33,015 nucleotides of DNA, from contig JAIEPD010000034.1 in the NCBI GenBank assembly GCA_019749935.1, forward strand, positions 1 through 33,015, in the 5' to 3' direction. How positions within the stretch are numbered: position 1 is the stretch's first letter; each line of letters opens with the position of its first letter. The translations under genes were made by a program, and so were the position numbers. This stretch comes from Alphaproteobacteria bacterium. Its GTDB lineage: Bacteria; Pseudomonadota; Alphaproteobacteria; Paracaedibacterales; CAIULA01. This document shows positions 26,407 to 33,015 of the stretch, piece by piece. A model generated the notes under the pieces. The model had not been told where the DNA came from, searched no databases, and was given only the letters and a program-made list of their open reading frames with translations.

Positions 26407-26688
26407 ATGAAAATTTTAAAAGCAGTGGCATTATTAGCAGTTGGATTTAGTCTTGTGGGTAGTGGATGGTCCATGGCCGCTAAAGATCTACCAGGTGCGT
26501 GTGCGAAAGAGACTAATCCGGGTCCATGTGGACATGCGGCTAACAGAGGATGTTCTTGGAACGGTAAGTGCGTCCCTAATTGTCAGAAACTTCAAAGCAA
26601 AGATGACTGTGAGGCAGTGAAGGTAAATAATAAACCGCACTGTAAGTGGTTTTCTGCAGGTAACCAAGGTCTATGCAGGGCTAACTAA
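26407..26688 (+). CDS. Small exported protein with two Cys/Trp repeats
   Basis: AGGG upstream and a clear signal peptide (M-K-I-L-K-A, cut near S-M-A-A) introduce a mature chain of ~68 residues with eight Cys. They form two tandem units: C32-x8-C41-x7-C49-x-W51-x3-C55 and C59-x8-C68-x10-C79-x-W81-x8-C90. Four disulfides are likely after export. No family was recognised. It follows the protease gene by 102 bases in the same direction and ends before a terminator, so it may be its companion or an independently made secreted peptide. Confidence 0.78.
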   Translation: MKILKAVALLAVGFSLVGSGWSMAAKDLPGACAKETNPGPCGHAANRGCSWNGKCVPNCQKLQSKDDCEAVKVNNKPHCKWFSAGNQGLCRAN

Positions 26689-26717
26689 GAGATATTTATA
26701 AAAAATATCTTTTAAAA

Positions 26718-26752
26718 AAATCATCACATTCATTCGGGTATGGTGATTTTTT
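26718..26752 (+). terminator. Terminator after the Cys-rich gene
   Basis: AAATCATCA and TGGTGATTT form a nine-pair stem with one G-T pair and a 14-base loop, followed by TTT. The stem starts 29 bases after the stop codon. A smaller AT hairpin (AGATATTT/AAATATCT) precedes it. Confidence 0.65.
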
Positions 26753-26789
26753 GCATTTTTAGGCTGTGAATTAAATTAAAAATTTGAAA

Positions 26790-26865
26790 TGGCGTCCCCA
26801 ACGGGATTCGAACCCGTGCTGCCGCCTTGAAAGGGCGATGTCCTAGGCCTCTAGACGATGGGGAC
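26790..26865 (-). tRNA. tRNA-Glu (anticodon UUC)
   Basis: The minus strand folds as a complete 76-base tRNA with encoded CCA. The acceptor is GTCCCC paired with GGGGAC. The anticodon loop is CTTTCAA (TTC), and the T arm is ACGGG/CCCGT with loop TTCGAAT. The opening GTCCCCATCGTCTAGAGGCC is characteristic of bacterial tRNA-Glu. Confidence 0.96.
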
Positions 26866-26959
26866 TGATTTGTTGAAGTTAAAATCTCAACCGATAAAAG
26901 TCAATAGAAAAGTGAGGCCGGTACTTACTACCTGACAGAATTTTCAAAATTTATAAACT

Positions 26960-27113
26960 TGTCATCCGGGAAGGCAGGTGAGTTCAAGCTTTGCTTGGCT
27001 TACGAATCACTTATCCGGGATCTTTATAAGTTTGTTACCTGACGTCATAAGATCCCGGATACCAAATCTCACAGTGCAGCAGAGCCGCAGTTCGACTAGG
27101 TTCCGGGATGACA
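26960..27113. repeat. TGTCATCCGGGA-type inverted repeat in the tRNA-Glu/ftsE gap
   Basis: TGTCATCCGGGAA at the left end and TTCCGGGATGACA at the right are inverted copies with one mismatch. An internal pair (TTATCCGGGATC, GATCCCGGATACC) also matches. It resembles the element at 22465-22620. The rest of the 368-base gap between tRNA-Glu and ftsE holds no gene; a short open frame across the repeat is taken as chance. Confidence 0.7.
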
Positions 27114-27233
27114 ATATTACAAGGTTTGAGAATTTATCGGGTGCTGAGCATTTCCATACAAGAAAATTGATTTAGGCAGGCAATTTAGACTAGACTAACT
27201 CTAAATCGAAAAAATCGGCAATATGGGGTTATT

Positions 27234-27965
27234 TTGGCATTTCAACGTCGCAATAGTGTAGAGATTGTAAGGTTTGAACAAGTAGGGCTCTATTATCCAG
27301 AAGGAAGTCCGGTATTCTATAATCTCAATTATTCCTTCTTTGCAGGTTCATTTTACTTTCTAACAGGCCCTAGCGGCGTTGGGAAAAGCTCTCTTCTTAA
27401 ATTAATTTACAGAGGGGTAAATCCTTCTGAAGGCACAATCCATGTTTTTGGAAAGAATGTTGCAAACCTAACATCAGCGGAACTTCCCGTTTTTCGTCAA
27501 AAAATGGGGCTTGTGTTTCAAGACTGCCGCTTACTAAAACACATGACAGCCTTGGATAATGTGGCTTTGGCCATGAAGATTACAGGAGTTGATACGAAAA
27601 AATCCCGTGGATTTGCCAAGGAATTATTGCATTGGGTGGGGCTTGGTGATTTTATGAATCATTTTCCAGAGACCTTGTCTGATGGGCAAAAACAACGTGT
27701 TGGCATTGCAAGAGCCGTGATCACGCGTCCTCTTCTTTTGCTGGCGGATGAGCCTACTGGAAATGTGGATGATGCGGCTGCATACAAATTAATGTTGTTA
27801 TTTGAAGAATTAAATAAAATTGGCACAACCATTATTCTGGCAACGCATGATCGTGGGATTGTTTCTAATTTCCCTTATCCAGAATTACAATTATATCAAG
27901 GGCAAATCACGGTGAATAAACCGTCTGTGCCGACTTCATATCGTAAAAATGAGTATACCCAATGA
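27234..27965 (+). CDS. ftsE: Cell division ATP-binding protein FtsE
   Basis: This ABC ATPase partners FtsX to switch on periplasmic amidase activity at the septum. Walker A is G-P-S-G-V-G-K-S (45-52), the signature is L-S-D-G-Q (148-152), and Walker B ends in D172-E173 (L-L-L-L-A-D-E-P). The H-loop is A-T-H-D. The start is TTG at 27234, five bases after GGGG; no closer ATG exists before the conserved core. The stop TGA overlaps an ATG (27962) that opens a 40-codon frame within a palindromic element rather than ftsX. Confidence 0.94.
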   Translation: MAFQRRNSVEIVRFEQVGLYYPEGSPVFYNLNYSFFAGSFYFLTGPSGVGKSSLLKLIYRGVNPSEGTIHVFGKNVANLTSAELPVFRQKMGLVFQDCRLLKHMTALDNVALAMKITGVDTKKSRGFAKELLHWVGLGDFMNHFPETLSDGQKQRVGIARAVITRPLLLLADEPTGNVDDAAAYKLMLLFEELNKIGTTIILATHDRGIVSNFPYPELQLYQGQITVNKPSVPTSYRKNEYTQ

Positions 27966-27966
27966 A

Positions 27967-28067
27967 TTTCAAGAGACCTGCAGAAAAACAAGAACCGAGG
28001 AGCGCAAGTGTATATAGAATAAACTCGTACCGCAGGTTTCGATGTTTTTTGAACAGGTATCTTGAAA
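27967..28067. repeat. ~100-bp imperfect palindrome between ftsE and ftsX, carrying a 40-codon frame
   Basis: The left arm TTTCAAGAGACCTGCAG, continuing AAAAACA, pairs with the right arm TGTTTTTTGAACAGGTATC, continuing TTGAAA, with a few mismatches. The inner parts GAACCGAGGAGCGCAAG and the inverse of CTCGTACCGCAGGTTTC also pair loosely around an AT-rich centre. It looks like a mobile palindromic element of the kind known from Rickettsia. An open frame (27962-28084, 40 codons, Arg-rich) crosses it and starts on the ftsE stop (ATGA). Confidence 0.65.
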
Positions 28068-28112
28068 GCCGAAGGGTATATTAATAATCTGATCATCTGA
28101 GGACAAAAGTTT

Positions 28113-29060
28113 ATGGTTCTATTTTTCAAAAAAGGAATTCAAGATATCCCCATGACCCAAGAAGCAGGAAGGCAGTATCTGCCCTGGATTATTGGTCTTT
28201 TGATTCTACTTTTGTTGTTGGTTTTTGCTTGTGCTTCTTCTATTGGCGGGACTCTTCTTCGCTGGCATGGTGGACTTAATAATAAAATCACAATTGAAAT
28301 TCCCTTTTCTGAAACGTCTTTTTCAGATGCATCAAAACCAGAAGCTTCAGAAAAGATATCAACAGAAACGACCAGATCATCCGCTCCGGTTCAACAAGTT
28401 TTAAGCTTTGTTCGTAATATTCCTGGAGTCTTGAGAGCTGAAATTGTTGAAAGTGAGAGATTACTTGCGCTCCTGCAGCCATGGGTTGGACAAACAGATC
28501 TGCTTAAAGACTTACAAATGCCAGTTTTGATTGATTTGGATATTGATCCCAATGTGGCAATCGATTTTGAGGGTATAAAACAATATCTCAAAAATATCTC
28601 AGGTGGGATTCGATTCGAAGTTCATACAAGATGGCAACAAATGCTGACTGTCTTAGGTCATGCCATCAAAACTTTGTCATATGCCATTGTTGGATTTATT
28701 TTGGGTACTATTTTTATTGTGATCAGCTTAATTACAAAATCTTCTTTAGCAGCTCATAGAGAGAACATTGATATCTTAAGATTAATGGGGGCAAAAAATT
28801 CTTATGTAGCGTCTCAGTTCCAATCTCAAGCTTTTAAAGCTTGTTTTCGAGGCGGGGTGATTGGGATTCTTTTTGCTCTACCAATTTTGTATTTTTTAAA
28901 TTGGTTAGCGCAGTATTTGGGGATTCCTGAAATTTTTAAAGACATGCCATCCCCAGAGGTTGTCGGCGCAATTTTTGTTTTGCCATTTATTGTGTCTATC
29001 TTCAGTATGATTGTTTCAAGGTTTACGGTGTTAAGGACGCTAGCGCGTATGGATCGATGA
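28113..29060 (+). CDS. ftsX: Cell division protein FtsX
   Basis: A 315-residue membrane partner of FtsE with the expected topology: one N-terminal helix (about 26-46), an extracytoplasmic domain (about 50-180), then three helices (near 188-210, 245-265 and 285-305). The loop with I-L-R-L-M-G-A-K is the conserved FtsX/MacB coupling segment that contacts the ATPase. ATG at 28113 has GAGGA about ten bases upstream. It is separated from ftsE by 147 bases because of the inserted palindrome, whereas these genes normally overlap or nearly so. Confidence 0.92.
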   Translation: MVLFFKKGIQDIPMTQEAGRQYLPWIIGLLILLLLLVFACASSIGGTLLRWHGGLNNKITIEIPFSETSFSDASKPEASEKISTETTRSSAPVQQVLSFVRNIPGVLRAEIVESERLLALLQPWVGQTDLLKDLQMPVLIDLDIDPNVAIDFEGIKQYLKNISGGIRFEVHTRWQQMLTVLGHAIKTLSYAIVGFILGTIFIVISLITKSSLAAHRENIDILRLMGAKNSYVASQFQSQAFKACFRGGVIGILFALPILYFLNWLAQYLGIPEIFKDMPSPEVVGAIFVLPFIVSIFSMIVSRFTVLRTLARMDR

Positions 29061-29620
29061 TAAGATTTCGCCTTTTCATCATTGCATTTTTAAGTGGGCT
29101 TGGATCCTGGGGGCTTGGTTTTGTTTTGTTTTTTACCCTATTACCAACGCAGCCAAAAGATACCATAACAAATACCGATGCAATTGTTGTTTTAACGGGC
29201 AGTAAGGGAAGGGTTCAATACGGATTTACCCTAATGCAAAAGGGTCTCGCTAAAAAATTATTTATCTCTGGTGTTAACCCAAAAGTCAAAATGCCTGAAC
29301 TGATCGAATTGCAAAAGATAAAGCCAGATCAACTCAACCTTCCGCAGACACATCTTGGTTATAACGCCCAAAATACGGTTCAAAATGCCAGTGAAACGGC
29401 TATGTGGGCAAAGCAAGAAGATGTGAAATCGATACGCTTAGTAACGGCAAACTATCACATTTGGCGCAGCATGATTGAATTTTCGAGAGGCCTTCCAGGC
29501 GTTACAATCATTCCTCATCCTGTTGATGAGCCGATTCAATGGCCCCCTAAACAGTTTGGATTGCTGTTAACAGAATATAATAAATTTCTCTGGGCGTGGG
29601 TTGGATCCCTTTTTATTTGA
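29057..29620 (+). CDS. YdcF/DUF218 family membrane-anchored protein
   Basis: A 187-residue protein with an N-terminal transmembrane helix (about 5-30) and a DUF218 domain: D-A-I-V-V-L-T-G, G-L-A-K-K-L-F-I-S-G, N-A-S-E-T-A-M-W-A and V-T-A-N-Y-H-I-W-R-S. E. coli relatives (YdcF, SanA, ElyC) act in envelope integrity. The ATG overlaps the ftsX stop (ATGA), so it is translationally coupled. An ftsE-ftsX-DUF218 order is frequent in alphaproteobacteria; plsC, which often follows, is absent here. Confidence 0.9.
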   Translation: MIRFRLFIIAFLSGLGSWGLGFVLFFTLLPTQPKDTITNTDAIVVLTGSKGRVQYGFTLMQKGLAKKLFISGVNPKVKMPELIELQKIKPDQLNLPQTHLGYNAQNTVQNASETAMWAKQEDVKSIRLVTANYHIWRSMIEFSRGLPGVTIIPHPVDEPIQWPPKQFGLLLTEYNKFLWAWVGSLFI

Positions 29621-29704
29621 TGAAAGAAGCTCTAAACAGGCTTGATCCTTATTTAAACTCCATCCTAAGATAGCTTAAATGATTCCCTAAATTTTAGGTT
29701 TTTT

Positions 29705-30814
29705 ATGACTTCTTCCTCTGCTGTTTTGGAAACCCTTAATACAACTCCTTTATACAAATGGCATCTTCAAAAAGGGGCTAAGATGGTCCCTTTTGCAGGA
29801 TACGAGATGCCTTTGCAATATCCGGATGGAATTATCACTGAACATCATCATGTTCGAAAAGATGCAGGGTTGTTCGATGTGTCGCATATGGGGGTGATTA
29901 AGGTTGAAGATGACCCTGAACACATTTGGGTCTTAGAAAGAATCATTCCCGTTGATATCAAAGAAATGCTTGTTGGGCAGATGAAGTATGGACTTTTGCT
30001 GAGTGAAGATGGCTATATTATGGATGATTTAATCATTAGCCGCTTTGAGAGTTATTTTCTCTTGGTTGTGAATGCAGGTTGTAAATATCAAGACTTTGAC
30101 TATCTAAAGCGTTTTTTAAAATGCGAGATGTTAGAGAATATAGCCCTTTTAGCTTTGCAAGGCCCAAAGGCACGAAGTGTGATGCAATCTTTATGCCCAA
30201 AAGCATCCGAGTTAACATTTATGACGACATCAACTTTTCACATCCTGGATAAAGAAGTTTGGACCAGTTGCAGTGGTTACACCGGCGAAGACGGTTTTGA
30301 ATTAATGGTGCCCTCAGAAATTGCAGTGAATATTGTAGATGCATTATGTGCCAATCCAGTTGTTTTACCCATAGGTATTGGAGCTAGGGATTCACTCCGT
30401 CTGGAAGCTGGCTTATGCCTTTATGGACATGATATGGATGTAACTCAAACACCAGCTTCTGCCAGCTTAACGTGGTCCATAGGACAGCGCCGAAGAAAAG
30501 AAGGTGATTTCGTAGAGGATGAAAAGATCTTGAACGAATTAAGCCAAGGAACAGAAATGAAGAGGGTTGGCCTTAAAGGTCTTTCAAAGACTATTGCGAG
30601 AGAAGGTGCAGCTATATATGATCGAGGGGAAAAGATTGGCAATGTAACAAGTGGTATTCCAAGCCCGAGTCTAGGCTATCCCATAGCAATGGGTTATGTC
30701 CCTACATCATTAGCACGCTTAGATACGGCTTTAGAAGTAGAAGTGAGGGGACAAAAATATCCTTTCGTGGTTACAAAAATGCCATTTCTCAAACAGAATT
30801 ATTATCGAGGATAA
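29705..30814 (+). CDS. gcvT: Glycine cleavage system T protein (aminomethyltransferase)
   Basis: GcvT transfers the aminomethyl carbon from lipoylated H protein to tetrahydrofolate, releasing ammonia. The 369-residue protein has the family pattern F-A-G-Y-E-M-P-L-Q-Y, F-D-V-S-H-M-G, Y-T-G-E-D-G-F-E and G-A-R-D-S-L-R-L-E-A-G-L, and the end G-N-V-T-S-G. It is followed by gcvH after four bases; gcvP is not in the window. No glycine riboswitch was recognised in the 84-base upstream gap. Confidence 0.96.
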   Translation: MTSSSAVLETLNTTPLYKWHLQKGAKMVPFAGYEMPLQYPDGIITEHHHVRKDAGLFDVSHMGVIKVEDDPEHIWVLERIIPVDIKEMLVGQMKYGLLLSEDGYIMDDLIISRFESYFLLVVNAGCKYQDFDYLKRFLKCEMLENIALLALQGPKARSVMQSLCPKASELTFMTTSTFHILDKEVWTSCSGYTGEDGFELMVPSEIAVNIVDALCANPVVLPIGIGARDSLRLEAGLCLYGHDMDVTQTPASASLTWSIGQRRRKEGDFVEDEKILNELSQGTEMKRVGLKGLSKTIAREGAAIYDRGEKIGNVTSGIPSPSLGYPIAMGYVPTSLARLDTALEVEVRGQKYPFVVTKMPFLKQNYYRG

Positions 30815-30818
30815 ATTT

Positions 30819-31184
30819 ATGAAAAAATACACAGATCAACATGAATGGGTTCTTTTTGAAAATGATGTCGTTATTGTGGGAATTACGGATCATGCTCAGC
30901 ATCAACTAGGGGACGTTGTTTATGTCGACCTTCCAACCATTGGTAAGAATTTAGCACAAGGTGAGGAAGCTGCGGTGGTTGAATCTGTAAAGGCCGCTAG
31001 TGAAGTTTATTCGCCAATCAGCGGACAAGTTGTAGAGATAAACAGCGCCCTTCAAAATACGCCAGGGCTTATTAATTCAGAGGCTGAGAGTAAGGGTTGG
31101 TTTTTAAAGCTTCGTCCTTCAAACCTGTCCGAGATGGATAAATTGATGGATGAAAGTGCTTATAAGGAATTGGTGGGTGAGTGA
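30819..31184 (+). CDS. gcvH: Glycine cleavage system H protein
   Basis: The 121-residue lipoyl carrier has E-W-V near residues 9-11 and the lipoylation site K58 in V-E-S-V-K-A-A-S-E. The conserved end segment G-W-F-L-K-L-R follows near 93-99. It starts four bases after the gcvT stop, with GAGGA in the gcvT 3' end as its ribosome binding site, so the two are coupled. Its TGA abuts the stop of the convergent regulator gene. Confidence 0.97.
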   Translation: MKKYTDQHEWVLFENDVVIVGITDHAQHQLGDVVYVDLPTIGKNLAQGEEAAVVESVKAASEVYSPISGQVVEINSALQNTPGLINSEAESKGWFLKLRPSNLSEMDKLMDESAYKELVGE

Positions 31185-31631
31185 TTACTTTTCTGTGTGT
31201 TTTTCAAAAAGCCAACGTGTGAAATCGTAATCAACTGTTTTTTTGTTTGATACTTGTGAATAAGAATAAATCTCATTCGCAAAGGTGAGAACTGTTTTGT
31301 AAGATGGCTTGATATTCTTTTGTTTCATCATTGTTTCAATAGCTTTCAGGGCGTCAATAAAAAGGGATATATCCCATTCCTGGTCTGACGGGTTCTGTAT
31401 GTGGCTGTGTTGAGAACTCTCATCTGCTGGGTCTAATAAGTCATAAAGCGTACATCCCAAAGCCTTAGCGATGGCTTTTACCGTATCAATGCCTGGGTTT
31501 TTAGAGCGACCATAGATAATATTTTGGACTGAACTGACTTTAACTCCTGATCTTTTTTCAAGCGCATTGGCAGTAATGTTTTTTTCTTCCATAATTTCTT
31601 TTAATTTTACAGCGATGGAAGCAGATACCAT
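31185..31631 (-). CDS. XRE-family helix-turn-helix regulator
   Basis: The first 65 residues form a lambda-repressor-type HTH: I-T-A-N-A-L-E-K-R-S-G-V as helix 2, V-S-S-V-Q-N-I-I-Y-G as the recognition helix, then N-P-G-I-D-T-V-K-A-I-A-K-A-L-G. A linker rich in Ser/Gln and a helical C-terminal part of about 70 residues follow, with no recognised ligand domain. The gene is divergent from the Cache-domain sensor over a 238-base spacer with repeats and a palindrome, and probably regulates itself and that neighbour. Confidence 0.88.
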   Translation of the reverse strand: MVSASIAVKLKEIMEEKNITANALEKRSGVKVSSVQNIIYGRSKNPGIDTVKAIAKALGCTLYDLLDPADESSQHSHIQNPSDQEWDISLFIDALKAIETMMKQKNIKPSYKTVLTFANEIYSYSQVSNKKTVDYDFTRWLFEKHTEK

Positions 31632-31665
31632 TTTTTTACCTTAATAAATTGTAAATTAAACATCC

Positions 31666-31750
31666 GTAACTATATGTAACAAAAAATACTTTTAATGTAA
31701 CCCCTATCTAAATAGATAGGGTTGTCATATTTATCTAAATGGTCTATGAA
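31666..31750 (+). promoter_or_regulatory. Control region between the XRE and Cache-sensor genes
   Basis: Three GTAAC copies (31666, 31676, 31697) are spaced 10 and 21 bases apart, on one helix face. They are followed by a perfect palindrome CCCTATCT-AAAT-AGATAGGG (31702-31721) abutting TTGTCA (31722-31727), a 17-base spacer and TATGAA (31745-31750), a plausible promoter for the sensor gene. TATCTAAAT from the palindrome recurs in the spacer (31732-31740). This fits an operator bound by the XRE protein. Confidence 0.45.
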
Positions 31751-31869
31751 AAATGTCAAGATGAATATCTGTTTGATTTTTCTCTTTACGCACTATTTTT
31801 ACAGAATATTATGCTAATTATAACGCATTTTTGGGTTTTGTTGGATGGTTTTAATATAAAGGATTTATA

Positions 31870-32955
31870 ATGAGGTTATTTAGAAAAGCTTTTACGCTTC
31901 CCTCAAAAAATCAATTACCAACACGTGATTTCTTTTTATTTTCCATAAGCGTTGTGTTTATAACATGTCTTGTTGCGGTTTCCTTATGGGTTGTAATCTA
32001 TACCTCACATTTACGAGGAATTCAAAGAGATCTTTCCATAAAAGCTCTCAATATTGATAAGACATTCTCTGAAATACTGGATGATACTAATCGTTTGTTG
32101 GTTTACATCGGTAAGCAAGTTGCAAGGCATAATAAAAGCAATGATTTAAAATTCATAGCGAATCTTTTGGCGAGTGTCTCAGAAGCAGAATTCAAGGCTA
32201 AAAGCGCGATGACCTTTATAGAATGGATTAATGACAAGAGCTATCAAGTCGTTAATAGTCAAACGGGTGTGATTCCTGACCCTCCTAATATGTCTTTTCG
32301 TGAACATGTTCAAAGAGCTCCAACTCATCCTTGGAGATTGCAAGTTTCAAAGCCTGGTATAGGGATTCCAAGCGGATTATGGGTCATTCCTGCGGGAACG
32401 GGTGTTGTGGATGAAAAAAACAAGTTCTTAGGAGTTGTTGCTGTTGGTTTTAGCGTAGTAGGATTAACATCAAAATTAATCAGGATTGCAGCAATTGATA
32501 AAGCCAGCTTTGTCATATTAGATAGGAATTTCAATATTATTCTGCAGTCCGATGGTCATGGGTTCAATCCTAAGAGTTCCTTTTATAAAGATCTATTTGG
32601 CAATAAAGACCCTTTCACAGAGGAAGAATTTACTTTTGAAAGAGCAATTCATCATCAAGACGTTGAGTACTATGCCTATCGCAAAATGCAAAATTACCCC
32701 TACACCGTTATGGTCGGGTACAATAAAGAGTTGGTCACTAAGGATTTTTATGCTCTTGTTTTGCCTAGAGTCTTGGAGATTGCAGGGATGGCAATTTTCT
32801 GTGTGTTTTTGCTTTATCTTTTTAGGAAAAGAATGGTTTTATTTTCGAATTCTTCAATAAAGGCCAAAGATGATTTTCTTCGAAAGTTTGGAGATGAATT
32901 TCAATCCTTGCTTTTTAATATATCCTCTCAGGCTGAAGTTTTATATAGCGCATAA
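31870..32955 (+). CDS. Cache-domain membrane sensor with degenerate, truncated kinase region
   Basis: ATG has AAAGGA seven bases upstream. The 361-residue protein has a transmembrane helix (about 22-45), a large periplasmic Cache-like sensor (about 50-290, with F-R-E-H-V-Q-R and G-V-V-A-V-G-F-S), and a second helix (about 301-318). The cytoplasmic tail A-K-D-D-F-L-R-K-F-G-D-E-F-Q-S-L-L lines up with a histidine-kinase H-box (A-K-x-x-F-L-x-x-x-S-H-E-L-R-T-P-L), but D342 replaces the His and the protein ends at E-V-L-Y-S-A. No ATP-binding domain follows before the window ends. Confidence 0.82.
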   Translation: MRLFRKAFTLPSKNQLPTRDFFLFSISVVFITCLVAVSLWVVIYTSHLRGIQRDLSIKALNIDKTFSEILDDTNRLLVYIGKQVARHNKSNDLKFIANLLASVSEAEFKAKSAMTFIEWINDKSYQVVNSQTGVIPDPPNMSFREHVQRAPTHPWRLQVSKPGIGIPSGLWVIPAGTGVVDEKNKFLGVVAVGFSVVGLTSKLIRIAAIDKASFVILDRNFNIILQSDGHGFNPKSSFYKDLFGNKDPFTEEEFTFERAIHHQDVEYYAYRKMQNYPYTVMVGYNKELVTKDFYALVLPRVLEIAGMAIFCVFLLYLFRKRMVLFSNSSIKAKDDFLRKFGDEFQSLLFNISSQAEVLYSA

Positions 32956-32957
32956 AA

Positions 32958-32977
32958 CCACGGGGCTAGCCCCGTGG
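32958..32977. terminator. Perfect 20-base GC-rich palindrome after the Cache-sensor gene
   Basis: CCACGGGGCTAGCCCCGTGG begins two bases after the stop codon. It can form a strong stem in either strand. No T-run follows, so termination would be imperfect; it may instead protect the message end or be a small dispersed repeat. Confidence 0.5.
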
Positions 32978-33015
32978 ATGTAGCGCCCCCCGCATTTTCT
33001 TGCTACATTAAAATA

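Noticed and set aside
26978-27175. 65-codon plus-strand open frame before ftsE
   Set aside because: It lies almost wholly within the inverted repeat at 26960-27113; composition and lack of a Shine-Dalgarno argue against coding.
29621-29704. Possible glycine riboswitch before gcvT
   Set aside because: The gap is only 84 bases and lacks the paired aptamer cores; only a small CCTAAA/TTTAGG stem is seen.

Overview
The window looks like chromosomal DNA of a low-GC alphaproteobacterium, most probably a host-associated lineage such as Holosporales/Paracaedibacteraceae (inference). Supporting this are a Smr-MltA-Tim44 cluster, a GapR (DUF2312) protein, ftsE-ftsX followed by a DUF218 gene, a phasin, an alphaproteobacterial-style OmpR/EnvZ pair, many small palindromic repeats, and a set of Sec-exported proteins of unknown function, one carrying a eukaryote-like Ulp1/CE-clan cysteine protease core. 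No rRNA operon, CRISPR array, transposase or phage module was seen.

Layout. 1-67: start of a LuxI-like autoinducer synthase running off the left edge. 228-2506 (-): tim44-like, mltA and smr. 2651-5923 (+): an orphan type VI TssA (ImpA) gene, a small exported protein and a CNNM/CorC transporter. 5952-7290: tRNA-Arg(CCG), a composite palindromic repeat, a small unknown gene, and a broken exported receiver-domain gene. 7626-11187: aspS-ruvC (-) divergent from rnd (+). 11239-14003: a lipoprotein, argR, a composite palindrome, gapR, and a 3-hydroxyisobutyryl-CoA hydrolase-like gene.

14033-19467 (-) is the first accessory block: three tandem, related, signal-peptide-bearing proteins of about 520-590 residues, with terminator hairpins partly duplicated along with them. 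Then come the OmpR/EnvZ pair (the regulator apparently leaderless) and a His-rich phasin. 22677-26688 is the second accessory block: a Cys-rich exported protein, a divergent 936-residue exported Ulp1-like protease, and a 93-residue exported protein made of two Cys/Trp repeats.

26790-33015: tRNA-Glu(UUC), ftsE and ftsX split by a ~100-bp palindromic element, a DUF218 gene, gcvT-gcvH without gcvP, a XRE regulator, and a Cache-domain membrane sensor that keeps only a degenerate histidine-kinase H-box.

The housekeeping genes (cell wall, division, DNA repair, translation, one-carbon metabolism) are ordinary. The candidates for undescribed biology are the three-gene exported family, the protease/Cys-rich cluster, and the dismantled phosphorelay proteins. 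All functional claims rest on reading motifs by eye; no database search was run.
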